Shown here piece after piece: positions 58,697 to 64,000 of a stretch of 64,000 nucleotides of DNA. The stretch covers positions 186,001 through 250,000 of the forward strand of contig NZ_LRFG02000005.1 of NCBI RefSeq assembly GCF_001641755.2, given 5' to 3'. A program made the translations under genes and the position numbers. Position 1 is the first letter of the stretch, and every line of letters starts with the position of its first letter. The stretch is from Microbulbifer flavimaris (lineage in GTDB: Bacteria > Pseudomonadota > Gammaproteobacteria > Pseudomonadales > Cellvibrionaceae). Below the pieces are notes generated by a model that was not told where the DNA came from, did not search any database, and was given only the letters and a program-made list of their open reading frames with translations.

Positions 58697-59965
58697 CTAG
58701 AAGTCGATGGGATCCCGCTTGATGGGGCAGGTCATGCAGTGGCCGCCGCCCCGCCCCCGGCCCAGCTCGGCACCAACAATCGTGACCACCTCGACCCCCT
58801 CTTTCCGCAGGGCGGTGTTGGTGGTGGTGTTGCGGTCGTAGGCAAATACGACCCCGGGTTTTGCTGCCACCAGGTTGTTTCCGCTGTCCCACTGCTGACG
58901 CTCGGCGACGTAGGCATCGCCTCCGGTTTCCACGACCCGCAGTTTCTTCAGGTTCAGCGCCTTGGCCACCACGTCCACAAAGGATTTGTTCTCCAGGGTA
59001 ACGTGCAGCTTGCCTTTGCTGTCGCCGGGGCGCATCACCACCGGATGTACCTGATCCATGATTTCCGGATACAGCGTCACCAGATCCCGGTCGGCGAAGG
59101 TAAAAACCGTATCCAGGTGCATGGCCGACCGCAGCTTTGGCATGGCGGCAACGATGACCTGCTGGGCAGCTTCCTGTTCGAATAGCGCTGTGGCCAGCTG
59201 GGAAATGCCCTGTCGCGAGGTGCGCTCGCTCATACCGATCAGTACGACGCCATTGCCCACCGGCATGACATCGCCCCCCTCGACCGTAGCGAGCCCGAAG
59301 TTGATATCCGGGTCGCCCCACCACACATTGAACTTTTCTTCCGTAAAGCGGGGGTGAAATTTGTAAATCGCCGTGGTCAGGAAAGTCTCTTCTTTGCGCG
59401 CGGGCCAGTAAAGTGGATTCAGGGAGACGCCGCCATAAATCCAGCAGGTAGTGTCGCGGGTATAGAGCGTGTTGGGTAGCGGCGGCAGCAGGTATTCCGT
59501 GGCCCCGTGCGCCTCGCGAGCGAGTTCCACGAATTGCGACTGGGAGAATTCTTCAGGCAGGTCCGTGACCGAGACGCCACCGATTAGAAATTCCGCCAGT
59601 TTGCGGGGCTCCAGGCTTTCGAGATAGGCGCGGGTGTCCTCCATCAGGCTCAGGCCCACATTGTTGGGAGTCACCTTCCGGTCCAGCAGCCACTTTCTAC
59701 CTGCGGGGATGGCAACGGTTTCTGCCAGCAGGTTGTGCATCTCGAGGACTTCGACATCAAGATCCCGCAGCTTGGTGATGAAATCAAAATGGTCCCGCTT
59801 GGCATTCTGTACCCAGAGGACGTCGTCAAACAGCAGGTCGTCACAGTTGGTCGGCGTCAGTCGCATATGGGCGAGGCTGGGTGCGCAGACCATTACAGTG
59901 CGCAGCTGGCCGACCTCCGAGTGAACCCCGAGTGTGGCTTCGGAATTTGTCCTGGCTTTGGCCAT
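58697..59965 (-). CDS. arcA: arginine deiminase
   Basis: A 422-residue enzyme that turns arginine into citrulline and ammonia. The start is ATG 59965 ([29 protein letters not shown]), the usual ArcA beginning. Conserved blocks are [38 protein letters not shown] (catalytic His and Asp) and the C-terminal [16 protein letters not shown] with the nucleophile Cys at about 410. It follows arcD directly (16 bases). arcB and arcC, which usually complete the pathway, are not adjacent. Confidence 0.96.
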   Translation of the reverse strand: MAKARTNSEATLGVHSEVGQLRTVMVCAPSLAHMRLTPTNCDDLLFDDVLWVQNAKRDHFDFITKLRDLDVEVLEMHNLLAETVAIPAGRKWLLDRKVTPNNVGLSLMEDTRAYLESLEPRKLAEFLIGGVSVTDLPEEFSQSQFVELAREAHGATEYLLPPLPNTLYTRDTTCWIYGGVSLNPLYWPARKEETFLTTAIYKFHPRFTEEKFNVWWGDPDINFGLATVEGGDVMPVGNGVVLIGMSERTSRQGISQLATALFEQEAAQQVIVAAMPKLRSAMHLDTVFTFADRDLVTLYPEIMDQVHPVVMRPGDSKGKLHVTLENKSFVDVVAKALNLKKLRVVETGGDAYVAERQQWDSGNNLVAAKPGVVFAYDRNTTTNTALRKEGVEVVTIVGAELGRGRGGGHCMTCPIKRDPIDF

Positions 59966-59981
59966 TGAAGCAGACCTCTTG

Positions 59982-61415
59982 TCAGAGAGTAATGGTACCG
60001 GTGGCAAGCCCGTAAACGCCGACGAGTGCGCCAATCATGATCAGTCCGAACAGCAGGAGCTCCGGTATCTTGAACAGGGAGAGCTTTAGTTCACGTCTGG
60101 CGAGGATGAAAAGAATGGTGCCGGGTGCGAAAAGAATGCAGGCGAGAAGGACATACTCGAGACCCCCGGCGATGATCATGAAGATGGCGTAGATCGTCGC
60201 AATCAGGGCAAACAGCAATTGACGGTTGCGCAGGCCATGGCGATCTGACTCATAGGTTTCCCCGCTGCAGGTAAGCTTGAGCCCGTAGCCCGCAACCAGA
60301 AGGTAGGGAATCAACGTCATGGAACTGGTCATTTCGAGGGTCAGGTCGAAGGCGTACTGGGCGAAGATGGTCAGGATAAGGAATGTCTGTACCAGGCCAT
60401 TGGTCAGCCACAACGCGGTGGATGGAACCCCGTTCTTGTTTTCATGCCCGAAAGCTTTTGGCACAAGGTCATATTTTGAGGCAGAGAACAGCGCCTCTGC
60501 ACAGAGCAGCGTCCATGCCAGGTAGGCACCCAGTACCGAAATAATCAGGCCGGCGCTGACAAACACAGCACCCCAGGTGCCGACAATCGCCTGCAACACA
60601 CCGGCCATTGATGGTTGGCGCAGGTCGGCAATCTCAGGGCGCAGCATCACTCCGTAGGGCAGCAACGTAACCATGATCATCAAGCACAGCACGCCGAGAA
60701 AGCCCATCACCGTTGCCCAGCCCACATCTGCCCGGTTCTTCGCGTAACGGGAAAAGACGCTGGCGCCCTCCACTCCGATAAAGACGAAGACGGTGACCAG
60801 CATGGTCTTGCGAACCTGACTCATGACGTCGCTGAAGCTGTAATCGCTACCGCCCCAGAAGTTGTTTACAAACAGATCTTTCTGGAAGGCAACCGCCACG
60901 ATGACGATGAAGATAATGATGGGAATGATCTTGGCGACGGTGACGATTTTGTTGATAAAAGCCGCCTGCTTGATGCCTCTGAGGATCATGAAGTGGATGG
61001 ACCACAGAATCACTGAAGATACGGCGACAGCAGTGACGGTATTGCCTTCACCAAAGGCTGGGACGGCTGCACCGAGCGTGGACTTGATAAGCACGAAGTA
61101 GGTGGTGTTTCCCAGACAGCTACCAGCCCAGAAACCAAAGGCGGCCATAAAGCCGATGTAATTGCCGAAGCCCTCCTGGGCGTAGGTGAAGATACCGGCT
61201 TCCAGGTTGGGTTTGCGCACCGCCAGGAACTGGAACACGAAGGCCAGCATCAACATACCGGTACCGGCAATGGTCCAGGCAATCAGGGCGCCAAAGGGGC
61301 CGGTGGCATTGCCAAAGGTGGCCGGTAGGGAAAAGATACCCGCGCCGACCATGGAGCCAACCACCATGCCCATCATGGTCGTACGCGTCAGATTGTGCTC
61401 AGTTTCTGCAGACAT
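59982..61415 (-). CDS. arcD: arginine/ornithine antiporter
   Basis: A 477-residue APC-family transporter with about 12-13 membrane segments. The start [19 protein letters not shown] holds the amino-acid-binding GSxxGxGIF motif, and [24 protein letters not shown] is typical of the basic-amino-acid antiporter (APA) group to which ArcD/YjdE belong. It would exchange external arginine for ornithine or agmatine. Upstream of arcA on the same strand. Without arcB nearby, exchange for citrulline or ornithine cannot be distinguished. Confidence 0.9.
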   Translation of the reverse strand: MSAETEHNLTRTTMMGMVVGSMVGAGIFSLPATFGNATGPFGALIAWTIAGTGMLMLAFVFQFLAVRKPNLEAGIFTYAQEGFGNYIGFMAAFGFWAGSCLGNTTYFVLIKSTLGAAVPAFGEGNTVTAVAVSSVILWSIHFMILRGIKQAAFINKIVTVAKIIPIIIFIVIVAVAFQKDLFVNNFWGGSDYSFSDVMSQVRKTMLVTVFVFIGVEGASVFSRYAKNRADVGWATVMGFLGVLCLMIMVTLLPYGVMLRPEIADLRQPSMAGVLQAIVGTWGAVFVSAGLIISVLGAYLAWTLLCAEALFSASKYDLVPKAFGHENKNGVPSTALWLTNGLVQTFLILTIFAQYAFDLTLEMTSSMTLIPYLLVAGYGLKLTCSGETYESDRHGLRNRQLLFALIATIYAIFMIIAGGLEYVLLACILFAPGTILFILARRELKLSLFKIPELLLFGLIMIGALVGVYGLATGTITL

Positions 61416-61721
61416 GCGGGCCCACTTTGTCGGAGTTTCTGAGGTCAGTCTAGATGTCTGAATGTGCTTGGCAGATGAGACACAAGCATCGGTTAACGAG
61501 GTTCTCTGGCTATGCGAAATACGGCATCAATGGGTCGGAGCTGGTAGCAGACAAGGCAGACTTGAGCAAATGGGGCGAGGATTGTTACGCCAGTAACTGC
61601 CGTTCTGATTGCGATAGCGATGTGAGGTTACTGAGGGCCTATAGTTGAAGGTGGTGGGCCGGTCGATGAAAAAATGCTCTTCATCGTCCCGTTCGTAGTA
61701 CACAGGGCATGGTTGGTAGTC
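61416..61721. other. divergent intergenic region between arcD and efflux operon
   Basis: 306 bases with no supported gene. GTTAC-GCCA-GTAAC (61584-61597) is a small perfect dyad that could be an operator for the efflux genes. No FNR/ANR box (TTGAT-N4-ATCAA) was seen upstream of arcD. An open frame of 64 codons (61454-61648) has no support. Confidence 0.35.
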
Positions 61722-62972
61722 GTGGCACGTTATTTATTGTTTTTCTTGCTCGCGGTTGGCCTGGTCGCCTGTGGCGATAAAGAACAGGCACAAGAGACGC
61801 CCCCACCTCCTTCAGTGGAGGTGGTGACGATTCGTGAGCACCAGGTGATCCCCCGCTTTGAGTATGTTGGCAAGGTGGAGGCAACTGATGAATATGAAGT
61901 GCGCTCCAGGGTTTCCGGGCATATCGAGAGCCGGCATTTCGTCGAGGGCCAACAGGTCCGGGAGGGCGAGCTGCTATACGTGATCGATCCCCAGCCTTTT
62001 GTGGCCAGGGTGGAAAACCAGCGTGCGAATTTCGCCCAGGCACAGTCGGCGCTGCAGGTGGCAGAGCGGAATTACCGCCGGGGCCTGCAGCTGGTCGAGA
62101 CCGGTGCAATCAGTCAGGTTCAGATGGATGAGCTCAAGGGACAATTTGAGCAGGCAGAATCCCGGGTGCAGGCAATAGCCGCCGATGTGCGCAGCGCAGA
62201 ACTTGATTTGTCCTACACCGAAATCCGTGCTCCCCTTTCAGGGCCGATCGGCCGCAGTGAGTTTCCAGAGGGGTCCCTGGTGGGACCGGATATCGAGATC
62301 CCGCTGACCACCATCGTGCGGATGGATCCGATTTTCGTCCGTTTCCAAGTGCCTGAATTTCAGCTTTTCTCCGTGCGAGCAGAAGAAGAGCAGCGGCGGG
62401 CGGAGGGCAGGGGACCCATCCGGCGCGATATCCGCATCAAGCAGCCCGATGGGGAGTACTACCCTCATCCCGGCGTGATTGAGTTCGTCGAAAACACGAT
62501 CGACCCCTCCACCGGTACAGTCACCGCGCGCGTCAGTTTTCCCAACCCAAACCAGTTACTGGTGCAGGGTCAGTTTGCCAGGGTGTCGGTATGGGTTTTT
62601 CGTGGGGCTGAGTCTGTGAAGCCCCTGATTCCGCAGGTCGCAGTGCAGGAGGATATGCAGGGGTATTATTGCTTCGTCATCGGGCAGGAAAACAAAGCCG
62701 AAAAACGGTACCTCGAGCTTGGACAGCGAGAGGGTGTGCTGTGGGCCGTCAAAAAAGGGTTGAGTGGCGGCGAGCGAGTGGTGGTCAGTGGCCTGCAGCG
62801 CGTGGCAATAGGCAAGCCGGTGGATCCACAGCCACCATCACTGGACCCTTACAAAGACCTTGAAACGCGCACACCGCCGCCATTCCGTGAACGCCGTATC
62901 AAGCCCGAAGAAAGAACGCCTGAAGATGGTCTGCAGCGGTATCCGTCGGGAGTCGACGATGACTTCAAGTGA
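61722..62972 (+). CDS. RND efflux periplasmic adaptor (membrane fusion) lipoprotein
   Basis: A 416-residue adaptor of the AcrA/MexA type. The GTG at 61722 gives a compact lipoprotein leader (ARYLLFFLLAVGLVAC); an in-frame ATG at 61674 is the alternative. The lipoyl half-motif VSGHIESRHFVEGQQVREGELLYVIDPQPF, the hairpin helices around AQAQSALQVAERNYRRG, and the beta-barrel domain IRAPLSGPIGRSEFPEG...LTTIVRMDPIFVRFQVPE are in order. A Pro/Arg-rich tail of about 40 residues follows. It bridges the RND pump encoded next and an outer-membrane channel. No regulator gene is adjacent. Confidence 0.93.
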   Translation: MARYLLFFLLAVGLVACGDKEQAQETPPPPSVEVVTIREHQVIPRFEYVGKVEATDEYEVRSRVSGHIESRHFVEGQQVREGELLYVIDPQPFVARVENQRANFAQAQSALQVAERNYRRGLQLVETGAISQVQMDELKGQFEQAESRVQAIAADVRSAELDLSYTEIRAPLSGPIGRSEFPEGSLVGPDIEIPLTTIVRMDPIFVRFQVPEFQLFSVRAEEEQRRAEGRGPIRRDIRIKQPDGEYYPHPGVIEFVENTIDPSTGTVTARVSFPNPNQLLVQGQFARVSVWVFRGAESVKPLIPQVAVQEDMQGYYCFVIGQENKAEKRYLELGQREGVLWAVKKGLSGGERVVVSGLQRVAIGKPVDPQPPSLDPYKDLETRTPPPFRERRIKPEERTPEDGLQRYPSGVDDDFK

Positions 62973-63008
62973 ATATACGGATGAGCAGGGCATGACCGGA
63001 GTCCACGC

Positions 63009-64000
63009 ATGATCAGTGCGTTCAGTATCCGGCGTCCGCGCTTTGCCTTTGTGATCTCAATCCTGATCACGCTGGCGGGCCTGCTGGCCTTGCCGTTGCT
63101 GCCGGTGGCGCAATTCCCTGATATTACACCGCCGACTGTGCAGGTACAGACGGTATATCCGGGTGCCAGTGCTGAAGTGATGCGCGATAGTGTGGCGGTG
63201 CCCCTCGAAGCCGCTGTCAACGGTGTCGAAGGCATGAAATATATGTCTTCCGTAAGTAGTAATGATGGTACTTATGCCCTGCGGGTGGTCTTTGAAAGTG
63301 GTTACGACGGCGACATTGCCCAGGTCAATGTGCAGAACCGCGTGCAGGAGGCTTTGCCCCAGCTGCCGGAGGAGGTGAAACGCGGCGGCGTCAAGGTACG
63401 CAAGAAATCCACCGACATGCTGTTGATCGTCAATATTTTTGCTGAAGAGGGGGCCAGTGAGGCGCTGGATGACCTCTTCCTGGCCAATTACGGCGAAATT
63501 TTTATCAAGGATGAGCTGGCCCGTGTGAATGGTGTCAGTGAGGTGCAGATCCTGGGGGCCCAGGATTACGCTATGCGAGTGTGGCTGAACCCCGATCAGA
63601 TGGCAGCCCTCAATGTGACGGCGCAGGATGTCATTCAGGCGATTCGGGCGCAGAACGTTCAGGTGGCCGCGGGCAAGATTGGCGCTGCGCCAGCCAAGGA
63701 GGATCAGAAGTTTGAATATGCCGTGATCGTGCGTGGTCGTCTGGCAAAAGAGGAAGAGTTTGCCAATATCAGCATCCGCTCCAGAGCCGATGGTAGCATA
63801 TTGCGTCTGGGCGATGTGGCCCGGGTTGAGTTGGGCAGTCGCTACTACGGGGCGTTTGGCCTGCTCGATGGTCAGCCGTCAACCGTAATGGGTATCTTCC
63901 AGCTGCCAGAAGCCAATGCGGTCAATGTGTCACAAGATATTCACGCGCGCCTCGACGATTTGCGTCAGCGCTTTCCAGAGGGGCTGCGGGCAGAAATTCT
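63009..64000 (+). CDS. RND (HAE1-type) efflux pump, N-terminal part (runs off window)
   Basis: At least 330 residues are visible. ATG 63009 has CGGAG eight bases upstream. MISAFSIRRPRFAFVISILITLAGLLAL is the first membrane helix, followed by LPVAQFPDITPPTVQVQTVYPGASAEVM, the invariant start of the AcrB porter domain, and by DVIQAIRAQNVQVAAGKIG and DGSILRLGDVARVELG. It pairs with the adaptor 36 bases upstream. Substrates could be drugs, dyes or detergents. The proton-relay helices lie outside the window. Confidence 0.95.
   Translation, partial: MISAFSIRRPRFAFVISILITLAGLLALPLLPVAQFPDITPPTVQVQTVYPGASAEVMRDSVAVPLEAAVNGVEGMKYMSSVSSNDGTYALRVVFESGYDGDIAQVNVQNRVQEALPQLPEEVKRGGVKVRKKSTDMLLIVNIFAEEGASEALDDLFLANYGEIFIKDELARVNGVSEVQILGAQDYAMRVWLNPDQMAALNVTAQDVIQAIRAQNVQVAAGKIGAAPAKEDQKFEYAVIVRGRLAKEEEFANISIRSRADGSILRLGDVARVELGSRYYGAFGLLDGQPSTVMGIFQLPEANAVNVSQDIHARLDDLRQRFPEGLRAEI

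Noticed and set aside
61454..61648. 64-codon open frame in the arcD/efflux gap
   Set aside because: No ribosome site, mixed composition and no family resemblance.
1..64000. tRNA genes, rRNA genes, prophage or integrase
   Set aside because: No tRNA-like T-arm/CCA pattern, rRNA segment, integrase or transposase was recognised; the lysozyme-like gene at 16374 is the only phage-flavoured item.

Overview
The window looks like a chromosomal segment of a marine gammaproteobacterium, GC-rich, with one 64 kb block of mostly housekeeping genes. Gene order supports this placement: tesA beside ybbA/ybbP, a DUF3108-purN-purM-DUF2066-hda block that I remember from pseudomonads, an iron-type SodB, PutP, NhaA and a 4.5S (ffs) RNA. 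The number of secreted or lipid-anchored peptidases (three DUF885 lipoproteins, one M2/ACE-type lipoprotein, one M42-like peptidase, one C69-like hydrolase) and the dispersed hairpin repeats suggest a protein-degrading marine genus such as Microbulbifer or a relative. The genus is an inference.

Layout. 0-6 kb: end of an SDR gene, a small secreted PLA2-like protein, catalase, an exported peroxiredoxin, an M42-like peptidase, two PepSY proteins and a lipoprotein. 6-10 kb: a ferric-iron ABC importer (fbpA, fbpB, and fbpC convergent) behind a Fur-like palindrome. 10-15 kb: bioA, ybbP/ybbA and divergent tesA. 15-24 kb: ttcA overlapped at its 3' end by a lysozyme-like gene, putP, a macro-domain gene, an Mpo1-like gene, an Lrp-type regulator divergent from alanine dehydrogenase, rsmE, and a double-length 6-PTPS-like protein. 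24-33 kb: ffs, the M2 peptidase, a three-copy repeat array, a FadL-like porin, DUF3108, purN/purM, DUF2066 and hda.

33-38 kb holds a compact module of a beta-CASP nuclease, a PRPP-synthase homologue and an AMP-phosphorylase-type thymidine phosphorylase. It is divergent from a UspE-like stress protein and may form an RNA/nucleotide salvage circuit. 38-46 kb: DUF885 lipoprotein, sodB, a coiled-coil membrane protein, class I fumarase, two structured hairpin elements and a second DUF885 lipoprotein. 46-50 kb: phhB, DUF1272, tlyA, nhaA and a Ub-like/Mut7-C fusion. 50-57 kb: a tightly overlapping run of membrane-anchored nitrilase, FAD amine oxidase, C69-like hydrolase, third DUF885 lipoprotein and MmcQ/YjbR, followed by cnoX and a YqfO-like gene. 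57-64 kb: lipoprotein esterase, NUDIX hydrolase, arcD/arcA and the start of an RND efflux operon that runs off the window.

The most unusual non-coding signal is a family of three structured elements at 15.4, 43.7 and 43.9 kb. Each has a conserved ~27-nt core and two stems whose sequences differ between copies while staying paired. A separate three-copy array at 26.4-26.9 kb has a hairpin with the same six-base loop pattern. The two best candidates for undescribed protein systems are the nuclease/PRPP/AMP-phosphorylase module and the overlapping nitrilase-to-MmcQ operon.
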